A stretch of DNA of 39,936 bases from Clostridium sp. CAG:678 (GTDB lineage: Bacteria; Bacillota; Clostridia; Oscillospirales; Acutalibacteraceae): contig HF991810.1 in NCBI GenBank assembly GCA_000431535.1, positions 1 to 39,936 on the forward strand. Direction: 5' to 3'. The position numbers and the translations under genes are program-made. This document shows positions 1 through 8,297 of this stretch, piece after piece. The first letter of the stretch is position 1; each line of letters starts with the position of its first letter. The notes beneath the pieces were generated by a model. The model was not told the origin of the DNA. It saw nothing but the letters and a program-made list of their open reading frames with translations, and ran no database searches.

Positions 1-29
1 GCAAGAAAACAAAATCTATTTTTAAATTA

Positions 30-428
30 CTATTTATTTAATTCTTTTTCTAAATCTCTCATATATCTTTTTTGTTGGCTTTTTAAATACGACTTTACCA
101 ACAATTTCATAATAAAACTATTTACTTCTATTTCTTCAGTAAAATCTAGTTCAATATTACCATTTGGAAGTTCTTTAAAAATACCAATCCATCTACCTTT
201 TAAATTAGCATTTTTTAGGTCAAATTTATATTCTTTTAATTTTTCTTTCGCAGTAATAGTAAAATATGTAGGAAAATTATTTGTAGTATATTCAACAAAA
301 TGTGTGTCATCTATAATTACGATTTTAGATAAATCACTTCGCCAAGCATAATTAGAATTATCTGTAATAATATTCCACAACTTATTTCTATCACAAGAAA
401 ATTGCTTTTTAATATTTGATCTAATCAT
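30..428 (-). CDS. SRPBCC-fold (polyketide cyclase/START-like) small protein
   Basis: Protein of 132 residues with the layout of the SRPBCC/polyketide-cyclase-2 superfamily. It has an N-terminal strand followed by a helix with 'LWNIITDNSNYAWRSD', central beta strands (WIGIFKEL; IELDFTEEIEV) and a long basic C-terminal helix. These proteins bind small hydrophobic ligands in a helix-grip cavity; the ligand here cannot be deduced. The start ATG is preceded by GGAGG at 5-6 nt spacing. It is last in a three-gene minus-strand run, 21 nt after the alkyltransferase-like gene, so co-transcription is likely. Base composition is very AT-rich, like its two upstream neighbours and unlike the rest of the window. 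Family assignment is fairly secure; function is unknown. Confidence 0.7.
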   Translation of the reverse strand: MIRSNIKKQFSCDRNKLWNIITDNSNYAWRSDLSKIVIIDDTHFVEYTTNNFPTYFTITAKEKLKEYKFDLKNANLKGRWIGIFKELPNGNIELDFTEEIEVNSFIMKLLVKSYLKSQQKRYMRDLEKELNK

Positions 429-449
429 AATTCCTCCATTAAATTTGAA

Positions 450-926
450 TTATAATTCTATTAAACTATTTTCAAAATCTTTCACATAGTATTTTATATT
501 TTTTGTTCCTTTTGAAACGATAGTGTGTCCTTCTTCTTCAAGTAATCTTTTTTGTAGTTCTATTGCTTCAGGATATTTTACATTTAATTCGCCATCTGAT
601 TTTAATGTTCGCCAATAAGGGGTAATATCTTCATTTCTTTGGTAACTAGCCCAAGCAACTATATTTACAAATATTCCTGCTGTCATTGGATCAGTAAAAT
701 CTGCATTATTTTGTTTTGCAAGATAATCTCTCATTTGACTTACTGTAACTAATTTTCCTTTTGGAACTTTTTTCATAAGGGTATCATAATAAAGTGGTGG
801 TGCAAAAAACATTTTAGTTCCACCATATTTTTTAATAGTCTTTTCATCTTCTACAATTTGAATTTTAGGCATATCTTTATTGTTTTTCATCATAGCATTA
901 AAATCCTTTTTGCTTTCATTAGCCAT
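450..926 (-). CDS. Alkyltransferase-like (ATL/MGMT-family) DNA-binding protein
   Basis: Protein of 158 residues whose middle and C-terminal parts match the DNA-binding domain of O6-alkylguanine-DNA alkyltransferases: 'VPKGKLVTVSQMRDYLA', then 'ITPYWRTLKSDGEL', then a helix ending 'LLEEEGH'. In true MGMT the active site is PCHR. Here the equivalent position reads PYWR, as in ATL proteins (PWWR), so methyl transfer is not expected. ATLs of other bacteria bind O6-alkylguanine and flag it for nucleotide excision repair. The N-terminal 50 residues are an extension seen in Clostridial members. It is the second gene of the AT-rich operon, 57 nt after the SAP-domain gene. A UvrA-like gene lies about 27 kb away, but any functional link is speculation. 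Confidence 0.75.
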   Translation of the reverse strand: MANESKKDFNAMMKNNKDMPKIQIVEDEKTIKKYGGTKMFFAPPLYYDTLMKKVPKGKLVTVSQMRDYLAKQNNADFTDPMTAGIFVNIVAWASYQRNEDITPYWRTLKSDGELNVKYPEAIELQKRLLEEEGHTIVSKGTKNIKYYVKDFENSLIEL

Positions 927-983
927 ACTATCAACTCACTTTCAGATTACTATATTTCTTACTAAATTAAATTGTAATTTGTA

Positions 984-1592
984 TTACTGATAATTTTTTA
1001 TTTTATCAGCATATTTTTCTATTAAGTCTTCTGTATAAACTTTTGCTTTTGTTGAATTACGAACTTCATTCCATAAAATTGAAGCAATTTTTATTTTGTT
1101 TTTATATGTTGAATTTCTTTCATCCGCACAAAAATCTTTTAAAAATTTATTCCATTCGCAAGATGAATTATCATATTTTGCATATTCTTTTTTACCATAA
1201 TAAACATCAAGCATATCTTGTATTGTAAAGTTTGTATCATTAGTCTTTTTTACAACTCTCCAAGTAGTAGCCATATCAGCATTAAACTTGAAATTATCTA
1301 TATTTGTTAATTTTGAAAAATATTCTCTAAATTTCTGATTAAAAGAAAAACCACATTCTAATAATTTGGAATCTAAACTTATAGAAGATTCCTTAACCTT
1401 ATTTACTTTATATGTTTTATCTTTTATTATGTTTCCATTATAATATTGTTCTATATAATAATTCAATTCTTGTTTTGTTCCAATATTGGCAACACCTATT
1501 TTTTTACATATCTGTTTTAGTTCTTCTCTATACCAATAATATTTGGAAAATTCTTGATAATCTTTTATATTTTCAAATATTGGTCTTTCCAT
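984..1592 (-). CDS. SAP-like / DUF6434 domain protein
   Basis: Protein of 202 residues. Residues 1-60 look like a SAP-type helix-extension-helix ('YYWYREELKQICKKIG', then 'GTKQELNYYIEQYY'), a fold usually linked to DNA or RNA binding. Residues 80-200 match the DUF6434 region that commonly follows this SAP variant, with 'ATTWRVVKKTND', 'DFCADERN' and a helical end. The start ATG is preceded by GAAAGTGAG. It heads the AT-rich operon, and the composition changes abruptly just upstream (about 1600-1650). No promoter of good quality was recognised between 1593 and 1650. The precise role is unknown; nucleic-acid binding is inferred from the fold only. Confidence 0.65.
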   Translation of the reverse strand: MERPIFENIKDYQEFSKYYWYREELKQICKKIGVANIGTKQELNYYIEQYYNGNIIKDKTYKVNKVKESSISLDSKLLECGFSFNQKFREYFSKLTNIDNFKFNADMATTWRVVKKTNDTNFTIQDMLDVYYGKKEYAKYDNSSCEWNKFLKDFCADERNSTYKNKIKIASILWNEVRNSTKAKVYTEDLIEKYADKIKNYQ

Positions 1593-1652
1593 ATTCCGCT
1601 CACTTTCAAATTCCGATTTGCACGTTCCTGCCGACTTTATCGACAGTCTGAA

Positions 1653-1679
1653 ACGCAGCCTTTAGGCTGCGTTTTTTGT
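1653..1679. terminator. Hairpin terminator at the boundary of the AT-rich block
   Basis: Perfect 8-bp stem ACGCAGCC / GGCTGCGT (1653-1660 and 1665-1672) with a TTTA loop. It is followed by six T on the plus strand and by a shorter T-run on the minus strand. It lies 16 nt after the stop of the minus-strand cupin gene, which it probably terminates, and separates it from the AT-rich operon. Confidence 0.7.
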
Positions 1680-1687
1680 TTGCGCTT

Positions 1688-2116
1688 TTACAGTTTGCTA
1701 TATTCTTCGTCTGTTACGGGTTCGCACCACTCGTTGGATGTATCCTCTCCCGGAACCTCCACCGCAAGGTGGGAAAACCAACTGTCTTTTTTTGCGCCGT
1801 GCCAGTGCTTAACATTGGCCGGAATAACCACTACATCGCCGGGCTTCAGGCTTTGCGCCGCTTTGCCTTCTTCCTGATACCAGCCTTTGCCGCCGGTTAC
1901 AAGCAGGATCTGGCCGCCGCCTTTGGTGGCGTGATGAATATGCCAGTTGTTACGGCAGGCTGGTTCAAAAGTAACGTTTCCAATGCCCACACCGCTTGTT
2001 GTAAGCATCTTCAGATAACTTTGACCGATAAAATACTGCGCAAATGCATCGTTTGGATCGCCGGTCTCAAAAACTGCACCGCCGCCGAGCGCTTTTTTGA
2101 TTTCGCTGTCATTCAT
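1688..2116 (-). CDS. Small cupin-domain protein
   Basis: Protein of 142 residues forming a single conserved beta-barrel cupin. Motif 1 is recognisable as 'NWHIHHATKGGGQ' (metal-ligand histidines) and motif 2 as 'LKPGDVVVIPANVKHWHG'. Cupins of this type are often fused to or encoded beside carboxymuconolactone decarboxylases, flavodoxins and aldo/keto reductases in Clostridia and are thought to act on small carbonyl or phenolic compounds; the substrate here is unknown. It is transcribed divergently from the metallophosphoesterase. Its promoter has an unusual 19-bp spacer with a dyad, suggesting MerR-type control (see the promoter entry). AAGGAG precedes the ATG at 7 nt. Confidence 0.85.
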   Translation of the reverse strand: MNDSEIKKALGGGAVFETGDPNDAFAQYFIGQSYLKMLTTSGVGIGNVTFEPACRNNWHIHHATKGGGQILLVTGGKGWYQEEGKAAQSLKPGDVVVIPANVKHWHGAKKDSWFSHLAVEVPGEDTSNEWCEPVTDEEYSKL

Positions 2117-2145
2117 AAAATCAACTCCTTTTAGGATTTAAGTTT

Positions 2146-2176
2146 ATTATATATCTTAAACCATACTTTAAGTCAA
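2146..2176 (-). promoter_or_regulatory. Cupin promoter with 19-bp spacer and CTTAAA dyad (MerR-type)
   Basis: Read on the minus strand: -35 TTGACT (2171-2176) and -10 TATAAT (2146-2151) separated by 19 bp. The imperfect dyad CTTAAAG...GTTTAAG (2155-2172) fills most of the spacer. Over-long spacers carrying a dyad are the hallmark of MerR-family activated promoters, where the regulator underwinds the spacer. An alternative -10 TATATA (2148-2153) would give a normal 17-bp spacer. No MerR gene is present in this window. Confidence 0.6.
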
Positions 2177-2253
2177 TACCCTTTTTATTTTTCTGTTTTC
2201 TGCAGACAATTTTAAATAATTTTTGTGATTTGGAAAAATATTCTTTTTTTATA

Positions 2254-2282
2254 TTGTTTTTGTGCGATTTATTTAATATAAT
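2254..2282 (+). promoter_or_regulatory. Promoter of the metallophosphoesterase-symporter unit
   Basis: TTGTTT (2254-2259), 17-bp spacer, TATAAT (2277-2282), located 49 bp before the ATG at 2331. The AT-rich flanks fit a vegetative sigma-A promoter. It is divergent from the cupin promoter. Confidence 0.6.
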
Positions 2283-2330
2283 CAAGTAGTAGTGAAAATT
2301 TTTATTAAAACTGCCAATGAGAGGGATAAA

Positions 2331-3908
2331 ATGAATAAAGTTTTGAAAATCGCCCTGCTGATTGCCTTGGTGTGCGTGATCGTGCCGTTGTGTGTATGGG
2401 GCGTTTCCCGTGTTATGCTTAAAAACGCGGAAACTACATTTGTCAGCGGCAGTGTGGAAGAGATAAACTGGAGTGCGCAGCAGACGTATGATCCGCTGGA
2501 TGAATCACTCTATCACACGTTTGATGTGCCGAAAGGCACACCGTTTCGGGTGCTTGCCTTAACGGATATCCATTACAGAAACGGCGGCTGGTACGGCACG
2601 TGGGCACTGAATTACCAAAATGATAAAACGGATTCGGATATCAGAAAACTTGTTCAAGAGGCAGATCCCGATCTGATCATCGTTTGCGGCGATATTGAGA
2701 CCGGAACGCTGAATGATAAGAATTACGCGCATTTTGTAGCGCTGATGGATGATATCGGTGTTCCGTGGACGATCGTTTTCGGAAACCACGATGCGGAACA
2801 CAGAGCGGATAAAGCAGCGCTTGCCCGCTGTGTTATGCAGTCTGCGTGTGCAGTTTTCCGCCAGGGCCCCACAAATCTGGGCATTGCCCAGTCCGAATGT
2901 TTGGATCCGTCGCTTTATGACCCGGCTGTTGATCCGTATGCCGGCGGGCTCGGCAACACCGTGATCCACCTGCGTGATCCCGGTTCGGGGGAGATTTATT
3001 ATGCCTTTATTCTGATGGATACGGGCGACTGGCAGAATCTGCTGAGTAATCAAACCGCGAAAAACCGCGCTGATCTTGGCGCAAGACCGTATTCCAGAAC
3101 CGGCGTCGGGCTGACGAACCGGCAAATCGAATGGTATAAATGGGTTGTGGACGGCTTAACTTCCTATAACCGCTCCGTTGGAGTCAGCGCCGGTCAGTCC
3201 ACGCCGGAAAGCATGCTGATCTGCCATATCGGCATGAAAGCAATGGATTACGCGGCGATCCTTTCCCAATATGAAAACAGCTGGGGCGGCCATTACACCG
3301 CGGGCGGCTATCCGAACAATGATCTGCCTTTTCATACGGAGGCGGAATGGTCCCGCCCGGCGGACAGACCGTATATAGAATACGACACCTCGGATGAACG
3401 CATCACATCCGATCCGGATCTGATGGAAAAGGTAAATCAGTATAATGCAAATGCGGCTGAAAAAGAGGGAAATGACGCGATTGCCCAATATTGGATACTT
3501 GCGGATAGCACGCAGTGTACGGATTATTTAAACGGCAAAAATGAAACGTATCCCAATCCGCTCCATATTCGTGAACTGGTTGCTGTCATAGACCGTGCGT
3601 ATGCCGTTCATCGTGAAAATGATCTGTTTCTGCGCGCCGTGCTGGAAAAGGGCAGCACCAATCGAATCGTTACGGGTCACAATCATTGCGACGGCTATGA
3701 GGTGGTGTTTGACGGCATTACCTACACTTCCGTTGTGAAAACGGGTGATATCTATTGCGATAAAGAATGCGATATGGGAAATCACGGCGGCAGCCTGTTT
3801 GTGATTACGGAGAATCACGGCGAGATTAGTGTAGACAGCCGCGCAATATACACCAAAATGCAGAATATTCCGTCTAAGCGTTATCCGCGCCCTGTGCAGG
3901 AATGGTGA
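2331..3908 (+). CDS. Membrane-anchored/exported calcineurin-like metallophosphoesterase
   Basis: Protein of 525 residues. ATG 2331 is preferred over an in-frame GTG at 2292 because GAGAGGG sits 6 nt before it. Residues 4-29 form one hydrophobic segment (uncleaved anchor or signal peptide), placing the enzyme outside the membrane. The metal-binding signature is complete: D79-I-H81, GD120-121, GNHD 151-154, a histidine in 'LICHIGMK', and GHNH 449-452 near the C-terminus. This is the two-metal phosphoesterase core of purple-acid-phosphatase-like enzymes. The substrate cannot be read from the sequence; organic phosphate or phosphorylated glycan release is plausible beside a sugar transporter. The gap to the next gene is 115 bp without a clear terminator, so the two may be co-transcribed. 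Confidence 0.85.
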   Translation: MNKVLKIALLIALVCVIVPLCVWGVSRVMLKNAETTFVSGSVEEINWSAQQTYDPLDESLYHTFDVPKGTPFRVLALTDIHYRNGGWYGTWALNYQNDKTDSDIRKLVQEADPDLIIVCGDIETGTLNDKNYAHFVALMDDIGVPWTIVFGNHDAEHRADKAALARCVMQSACAVFRQGPTNLGIAQSECLDPSLYDPAVDPYAGGLGNTVIHLRDPGSGEIYYAFILMDTGDWQNLLSNQTAKNRADLGARPYSRTGVGLTNRQIEWYKWVVDGLTSYNRSVGVSAGQSTPESMLICHIGMKAMDYAAILSQYENSWGGHYTAGGYPNNDLPFHTEAEWSRPADRPYIEYDTSDERITSDPDLMEKVNQYNANAAEKEGNDAIAQYWILADSTQCTDYLNGKNETYPNPLHIRELVAVIDRAYAVHRENDLFLRAVLEKGSTNRIVTGHNHCDGYEVVFDGITYTSVVKTGDIYCDKECDMGNHGGSLFVITENHGEISVDSRAIYTKMQNIPSKRYPRPVQEW

Positions 3909-4023
3909 AAAATTCATAAAAACGAATAAACAGCATGCTTTGCAAAACAATAAATAAGAATGGCTTATCAGGCATGTTCTCTTGCCTTTTAGAAATAAAT
4001 ATCCCCGGAAATGAGGTATACCT

Positions 4024-5433
4024 ATGAAAGAAAAAGCAGTAAAGCCGTTTGGAATCAAAGATAAACTCGGCTATATGTTCGGTGATTTCGGCAATGATTT
4101 CACCTTCTTGCTCTCGTCCACGTTCCTGCTGAAATTCTATACGGATGTTATGGCAGTGGATGCATACGTGGTCGGCATCGTAATGATGGTGGCAAGAATT
4201 GTGGATGCGTTTACGGATATCGGCATGGGCAGAATCTGCGACAGAAGTAAAGACACAAAAAACGGCAAATTTAAGCCGTGGATCCTAAGAATGTGCGGCC
4301 CGGTGGCGATCTTTTCATTTTTGATGTATCAGAGCGCACTATCCGATATTCCGTATGCCGCTAAAATTGCGTATCTCTTTGTAACGTATATCCCCTGGGG
4401 TTCTGTTTTCTATACGGCGGTCAATATTCCTTACGGTTCCATGGCGTCTGCCATTTCTCCCGATCCTGGGGACAGGCAGTCCCTCTCCACGTTCAGAACT
4501 ATGGGCGGTGCGCTTGCCGGCGCGGTCGTAACTGCCGGTATTCCGTTGATCGCATATGATAAAATCAACGGAAACGATATTTTAAACGGCCCGCGTTTTA
4601 CCATTATCGCCGGTGCATGTTCCGTGTTTGCCATTATCTGTTATCTGCTTTGCTATAATATGTGCACGGAGCGTGTAAAGGTAACGGTTACGGCAGAACA
4701 GCTGAAACGAAACAGCGTGGGCGTTATGTTTGTAAACGCGTTTAAAAACCGTGCGCTGATCTCGCTGATCGTTGCGTCCATTTTAATGCTGATCGCGCAG
4801 CTGACCCTGCAGCAGATGGCAAACTATGTATTCCCCAATTATTACGGAAACGCCAAGGCGCAAACGCTCTCCATGGTTATGATGGGCGTGGGAATGGTTG
4901 TGGCAGCGTTTTCCGCAAAGCCGCTTGCAAACCGGTTCGGCAAGGCAGAGATCGGCGCCGTTTCCAATTTTGCGGCGGGTATTCTTTGCATCGTGCTGTA
5001 TTTTGTCCGCCCGCAAAACGTATTTGTTTATGCCGCGTTTCAAATGATCAGCTGGATCGGTCTCGGCGTTTTCCAGATCGTTGCGTGGGCGCTTGTAACC
5101 GATGTGATCGATTATTCAGAGATCAAAAACGGCATCCGGGAGGATGGCGCGGTTTACGGCATGTACTCCTTTGCGCGCAAGTTAGGTCAGGCGGCAACTT
5201 CCGGGCTTGTCGGCGGATTGCTGACGCTGGTGGGCTATGAGCAAAGCACAGCGTTTGATCCGGCGGTGAAAGAGGGCATTTTCGATATTGCCACGCTTGT
5301 GCCTGCGGTTGCTTTCCTTTTGCTCTCCATCGTTTTGTGGTTCTGGTATCCGCTTCATAAAAAGCAGGTGGATCAGGTTGTCAGCGTTCTGAAAGAGAAA
5401 CATCAAAACGATTCCCCCGAAACACAGCAATAA
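4024..5433 (+). CDS. GPH-family sugar:cation symporter (MFS)
   Basis: Protein of 469 residues with about 12 hydrophobic segments. The N-terminal signature is that of glycoside-pentoside-hexuronide:cation symporters: 'KLGYMFGDFGNDF', followed by 'DAFTDIGMGRICDRSK' and 'NGKFKPW' in the loop between helices 2 and 3. Family members (MelB, XynB-type) import glycosides with Na+ or H+. The location next to a GH95 enzyme and an AraC-type regulator suggests uptake of sugars released from fucosylated or related glycans. GAGGT lies 6 nt before the ATG. A strong intrinsic terminator follows directly. Substrate specificity is inference. Confidence 0.9.
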   Translation: MKEKAVKPFGIKDKLGYMFGDFGNDFTFLLSSTFLLKFYTDVMAVDAYVVGIVMMVARIVDAFTDIGMGRICDRSKDTKNGKFKPWILRMCGPVAIFSFLMYQSALSDIPYAAKIAYLFVTYIPWGSVFYTAVNIPYGSMASAISPDPGDRQSLSTFRTMGGALAGAVVTAGIPLIAYDKINGNDILNGPRFTIIAGACSVFAIICYLLCYNMCTERVKVTVTAEQLKRNSVGVMFVNAFKNRALISLIVASILMLIAQLTLQQMANYVFPNYYGNAKAQTLSMVMMGVGMVVAAFSAKPLANRFGKAEIGAVSNFAAGILCIVLYFVRPQNVFVYAAFQMISWIGLGVFQIVAWALVTDVIDYSEIKNGIREDGAVYGMYSFARKLGQAATSGLVGGLLTLVGYEQSTAFDPAVKEGIFDIATLVPAVAFLLLSIVLWFWYPLHKKQVDQVVSVLKEKHQNDSPETQQ

Positions 5434-5438
5434 AATCA

Positions 5439-5467
5439 CCCCCCTGCTTTTTGCAAGGGGGCTTTTT
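5439..5467 (+). terminator. Terminator of the GPH symporter unit
   Basis: Stem CCCCCTGC/GCAAGGGGG (one bulged A) closed by a T5 loop and followed by CTTTTTT, beginning a few bases after the symporter stop codon. Confidence 0.9.
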
Positions 5468-5472
5468 TGAAT

Positions 5473-5511
5473 AACAACAGCGGTTCGTATGCGTTGCGAA
5501 CCGCTGTTGTT
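5473..5511 (-). terminator. Terminator of the GH95 gene
   Basis: Perfect 15-bp inverted repeat AACAACAGCGGTTCG (5473-5487) / 5497-5511 with a 9-nt loop. It lies immediately after the GH95 stop on the minus strand and is back-to-back with the symporter terminator. Confidence 0.85.
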
Positions 5512-5512
5512 T

Positions 5513-8188
5513 TTAGAATGTAAATTCTATTGTTTTCGCTTCGCCTGCGGCAAAGGCAATGCTTTGCGTTTCACCGGAAAGTCCGCAGGAGATCTCAATG
5601 GTCTGCGCAATATCGGAAGTAACGGTTACGCTTGCCGTACCGGCAGCAGTGTCCCATTTCAGGTCGTTGATCAGTGCTCTGGTTCTTGCCCGGATGCCGG
5701 TGATCTCGCCTGCGTCAAATCCGCTGTTTGGCAGGCAGGGCAGGATCTCGATCACGCCCGTGTCAGAAAAAGCAAGGCTCTCGCTGAGGATTCCGAGATA
5801 GCCGATCGCAAAATCTGTGCAGTAGCAGCTGCCGCGGTCAAAATCATGATTTGTCATAAGCGAATTGTAATAGATCTTGCTGTTCATCAGGTCTGTAAGC
5901 GCCTGCGTCAGCGCGTCGCGGTCTTTCAGCCTTGCGGCAATCAGGCTTCTGTGCACCAGTGCGTGGCTCGCCTCGTTTTCGGATGCTCTGTTCTCAACCG
6001 CCTGCATACATGCCTTTCGGAGCTCCTCGTTGTTTTGGGTTTCCGTCATTGGCCATGCGCAGTACAGGTGGCTCAGGTGCCTGTGCTCGTTGTTTTCCTC
6101 AAACTGGTTGCACGCCCATTCTTTCAGCGCGCCGGTTTCGTCATAAAGATACGGCGGCAGTTTTTGCTTTAATGCTTCCCATTTTCCGGTATCTGCGTTC
6201 GGATCGGTGCTTTTCATAATGTTGATCAGCATTTCCAAATTGCTGTTGCAGGCGGAAATGTCTATTGCGCAGTTCGCGGTGGAGGGGCTTTTGTAATTGA
6301 CCGGGTTGTTCTCCGGCGAGTAGCTCGGCAGAATGCAGTAATACTCATTTTCCGCAAGTTCCGTTTTGCCGCTTTCATAATGAATGTTGCCGTCCGCATC
6401 CGTATAGTAGTCGGGGGAAAGCATCTGATCCCAGTAATTTGCGGCTTTTGTCAGCAGCGGCAGCAGGATCTCTGTTCTAAGATCCAGATAGCCGCGTTCC
6501 CTGATCGCCTGAATGTCCTCATCCGTCAGGTCGTCCTCCGTAACGGAAAGCACGCTTTTCAGTGCTTCCAGATCAAATTCATCGCTGAGCGGGATCTGCA
6601 TATCACCATAGCACTGCAGTGCCTCATACAGCGGATAAAGCATCCATGCCGTGCCGGCGTTCCAGTATCTGAACGGATAGGGATAGGCAGTCTCCGTGAT
6701 AACGGCTTTGTCCCCGTCCGTGTTTACCGGTGCCTGAATCGCGTCCGTGTAACCATGAGTCGCAAGCGCGTTTTCCTCCCAGTCCGGCATCTGCCGCAGA
6801 AGAAAATATACATATCCAACGGGCGCCGAGCTGATGTTGCCCGTGTTCATGGAAGAAATCTGCAGGTTTACATTTGCGTCCATCGTGTATTTGCTGCCCC
6901 AGCTTGTATTCCACTCGCCGGTCCACATGCCGTAAAGCCGGCTTGTAGAAGTTCCGGCACAGCAAAGATATGCGTATCTGCCGGAGTAAAATGCTCTTTG
7001 CGCCAGTGCGCTGCTGATATCGTCTTCACCTCTGGCGTTCTTAAGCAGCGTTTCGTTGGATGCATTGCTGGATCCGCCGTTCAGGGTAAAGGTTACGGCG
7101 TCAAACTGCGGCTGATGCAGGGCAGTATGCGCGTTTAGCGCAGCGTCATAATCAAAGGCGCCGCTTTGGCTGTATTTTTGTGCAACGGCTTTGCAGTCGT
7201 CTGCCAGTTCGTTAACCAGCGCATATTCCTGCGCGGCGGCAAAATCCGCAAGCGCGCCCATCTCATACGTGCGGTCGGAAACGGTGATCAGATAAACCTG
7301 ATCCGCGTCCGTGATCTGTATCTGCGGGTTGTCTTCGGCAGCGTACTGTTCGTCATCCACAGCTTTGCCGCTTATTTTTTCCTTTGTTCCGCCCTGAGTG
7401 ATTACATAGGTCAGCGTGGCATAGCCGCCGTTTTTCAGTTCGCTGTTCTCATAATTCGGATAGTGGGCAACAAAAGCAATGTATTCGCAATCGTCCGCCA
7501 CGATTTTTTTATATTGCATATCCTTTTCGTTTCCGTCATTGTAATTTGCCATAACGGAAATATCGTCAAAAGAAAGCGTCAGATCCACTTTCGTACCCGT
7601 ATCGGAAGCGGAAATCTTCGTGATCGTAACATCATCGGCTCTGGAGGTAAAGGTGCTGCGCGTCCAAGTACCGTTTTTATCCGTGTATCTTACGCCGGTT
7701 TCCGCCGTTTCGTAATCCGTGTAGCGCACATAGTCGCTCTCGCGTTGCGTTTCCTGCGTGATCCGCAGTTCCCCGCCGGGATGATAATAGTAAACGTCGT
7801 CATAACTGGAATCATCCACTATATCCTCGCCGTTTATGATATGCTGCTTTACCGTTTCCAGTTCATCAGAAGTGACCGGGCAGGTGCGTGCATTCTGGTT
7901 CGGCATGATAAAATGAATGTTTTGGTAGATCAGTGTGTCGCTGTACGGCGCGCCGCTCGTGATCACGCCCTGCCTGCCGTTGCCGCTCACCATGCCCTGG
8001 CGCCAGCTGTCGGTCTTGTTTTCTTTCGTTTCGGAAAGTTTTTTGTAAGTTGTGCAGTAGGAGATTTTGTTTTCCTCATCAAAGATCTCGCTCACGTCCG
8101 CCGTTTCCGGCGCGCAGGCGGCAAGGGAAACCGCAATGCTGCCTGCCAGCAGCAAGCAGATGCCTTTTTTTATTGTTTTAAAATTCAT
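5513..8188 (-). CDS. GH95-family glycoside hydrolase lipoprotein (alpha-L-fucosidase/galactosidase-like)
   Basis: Protein of 891 residues. ATG 8188 is chosen because GGTGA precedes it at 5 nt; a GTG nine bases upstream overlaps that site. The signal peptide ends in SLAAC with Cys25 as the lipidation site, so the enzyme is surface-anchored. GH95 landmarks are in order: 'SGNGRQG' near 70; 'GRYAYLCCAGTSTSRLYGMW' leading to Asn439-x-Asn441; 'PSYSPEN' with Glu626; 'EHRHLSHLY' at 701; and Asp792 in 'CTDFAIGYLG'. In characterised GH95 enzymes two Asn, a Glu and an Asp of these motifs form the inverting catalytic site, and all have counterparts here. The usual FQIDGNFG stretch is divergent, so linkage specificity (alpha-1,2-fucose or alpha-L-galactose) is uncertain. 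The upstream region is shared with the AraC-type gene. Confidence 0.85.
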   Translation of the reverse strand: MNFKTIKKGICLLLAGSIAVSLAACAPETADVSEIFDEENKISYCTTYKKLSETKENKTDSWRQGMVSGNGRQGVITSGAPYSDTLIYQNIHFIMPNQNARTCPVTSDELETVKQHIINGEDIVDDSSYDDVYYYHPGGELRITQETQRESDYVRYTDYETAETGVRYTDKNGTWTRSTFTSRADDVTITKISASDTGTKVDLTLSFDDISVMANYNDGNEKDMQYKKIVADDCEYIAFVAHYPNYENSELKNGGYATLTYVITQGGTKEKISGKAVDDEQYAAEDNPQIQITDADQVYLITVSDRTYEMGALADFAAAQEYALVNELADDCKAVAQKYSQSGAFDYDAALNAHTALHQPQFDAVTFTLNGGSSNASNETLLKNARGEDDISSALAQRAFYSGRYAYLCCAGTSTSRLYGMWTGEWNTSWGSKYTMDANVNLQISSMNTGNISSAPVGYVYFLLRQMPDWEENALATHGYTDAIQAPVNTDGDKAVITETAYPYPFRYWNAGTAWMLYPLYEALQCYGDMQIPLSDEFDLEALKSVLSVTEDDLTDEDIQAIRERGYLDLRTEILLPLLTKAANYWDQMLSPDYYTDADGNIHYESGKTELAENEYYCILPSYSPENNPVNYKSPSTANCAIDISACNSNLEMLINIMKSTDPNADTGKWEALKQKLPPYLYDETGALKEWACNQFEENNEHRHLSHLYCAWPMTETQNNEELRKACMQAVENRASENEASHALVHRSLIAARLKDRDALTQALTDLMNSKIYYNSLMTNHDFDRGSCYCTDFAIGYLGILSESLAFSDTGVIEILPCLPNSGFDAGEITGIRARTRALINDLKWDTAAGTASVTVTSDIAQTIEISCGLSGETQSIAFAAGEAKTIEFTF

Positions 8189-8204
8189 AAGTATCACCGT
8201 AAAA

Positions 8205-8213
8205 ATTATAGCA
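8205..8213 (-). promoter_or_regulatory. Extended -10 promoter of the GH95 gene
   Basis: On the minus strand the sequence reads TGCTATAAT, a consensus extended -10 element, about 17 bp before the ATG at 8188. No good -35 is visible at 16-18 bp, which fits an activator-dependent promoter. Confidence 0.6.
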
Positions 8214-8228
8214 TATTACTGCAATGTA

Positions 8229-8263
8229 AAATGCGACATCTTTCTTGATTAATTGTCGCATTT
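8229..8263. promoter_or_regulatory. 10-bp inverted repeat between GH95 and the AraC-type gene (candidate operator)
   Basis: Perfect inverted repeat AAATGCGACA (8229-8238) / TGTCGCATTT (8254-8263) with a 15-bp spacer, lying in the 109-bp gap between the divergent genes. It overlaps the region between both promoters and is a candidate binding site for the neighbouring AraC-type regulator. Confidence 0.5.
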
Positions 8264-8273
8264 ATGCTATGCT
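8245..8273 (+). promoter_or_regulatory. Promoter of the AraC-type gene
   Basis: TTGATT (8245-8250), 17-bp spacer, TATGCT (8268-8273). Transcription would start near 8280, which rules out the TTG at 8253 as a start codon and favours TTG 8298. The -35 element lies inside the inverted repeat, consistent with autoregulation. Confidence 0.5.
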
Positions 8274-8297
8274 TGCAGTAGAAAAGGCGGTGGGGTT

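Noticed and set aside
1554-2134. Plus-strand ORFs across the cupin gene and its terminator
   Set aside because: They run through a terminator hairpin and antisense to a well-supported cupin.
7166-8248. 360-codon plus-strand ORF opposite the GH95 gene
   Set aside because: It lies wholly antisense to an 891-residue enzyme with family motifs and has low-complexity, Val/Ile/Arg-rich content typical of a shadow frame.
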